Shown one piece after another: positions 14,435 to 14,916 of a stretch of 14,916 bases of DNA (position 1 is the first letter of the stretch; each line of letters opens with the position of its first letter). The notes beneath the pieces are model-generated. The model was not told where the DNA came from and searched no databases. It worked only from the letters and a program-made list of their open reading frames with translations. Source of the stretch: JBCCGE01 sp039029455 (GTDB lineage Bacteria > Pseudomonadota > Gammaproteobacteria > Arenicellales > Poriferihabitantaceae); the NCBI GenBank assembly GCA_039029455.1, contig JBCCGE010000077.1, positions 1 through 14,916 on the forward strand, read 5' to 3'. The position numbers and the translations under genes were made by a program.

Positions 14435-14479
14435 AAAAGCTTCGGCTTTTGATTCCACAAAAAATTGTCCTTCGGGACA
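14435..14479 (+). other. Two UUCG-tetraloop hairpins in the 16S leader
   Basis: AAAAGC-TTCG-GCTTTT (14435-14450) and TGTCC-TTCG-GGACA (14466-14479) each close on a cUUCGg tetraloop, an extra-stable RNA loop. They lie in the last 50 bases before mature 16S rRNA and probably guide leader folding or 16S maturation, which is an inference. The first resembles a terminator stem but has only four T. Confidence 0.6.
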
Positions 14480-14486
14480 CCAAGCT

Positions 14487-14916
<430 letters not shown>

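Overview
This window looks like chromosomal DNA of a gammaproteobacterium. It ends in the first ~430 bases of a 16S rRNA gene with gammaproteobacterial features. The protein genes (PriA, RecG, UbiA, RidA, TyrS, AnmK and a MepM-type endopeptidase) are housekeeping genes of a Gram-negative, ubiquinone-using cell. From memory, MepM, AnmK and TyrS genes also cluster beside an rRNA operon in Pseudomonas, so that arrangement is probably ancestral. I see no insertion sequence, phage gene, CRISPR array or tRNA.

Layout. (1) 1-702, minus: the N-terminal third of the primosomal helicase PriA, cut by the window edge in its Walker A motif. (2) 703-1112: a gene-free, strongly AT-rich stretch with three perfect TTATNCACA DnaA boxes and one perfect IHF consensus; it is a candidate replication origin, or a DnaA-controlled priA promoter. 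(3) 1113-3364: a zinc-ribbon NUDIX hydrolase (minus), then a divergent plus-strand pair, a short-chain dehydrogenase overlapping a secreted SGNH/GDSL hydrolase. (4) 3412-6759, minus: a tight ridA-recG-ubiA operon, linking enamine detoxification, replication-fork repair and ubiquinone synthesis. (5) 6880-9213, plus: a DUF898 (YjgN-like) membrane protein and a membrane-anchored M48 metalloprotease, probably a two-gene envelope unit. (6) 9262-13797, minus: mepM-like endopeptidase, anmK and tyrS. The first two both concern cell-wall turnover (cutting peptidoglycan cross-links, recycling anhydro-MurNAc). (7) 13801-14486: a 690-base control region with repeats before the mepM-like gene, a strong intrinsic terminator with no obvious gene to serve, a textbook rRNA P1 promoter and an antitermination leader. 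(8) 14487 onward: 16S rRNA.

The points most worth following up are the origin-like region beside priA; a tyrosyl-tRNA synthetase whose HIGH motif reads TVGN; an AnmK reading frame whose conserved N-terminal strand lies upstream of its first usable start codon, with a milder case in RecG; a very acidic ~180-residue spacer in the MepM-like protein; and a duplicated terminator arm upstream of the rRNA promoter that could form mutually exclusive RNA hairpins. None of these proves a new system, and each is stated with what would refute it.
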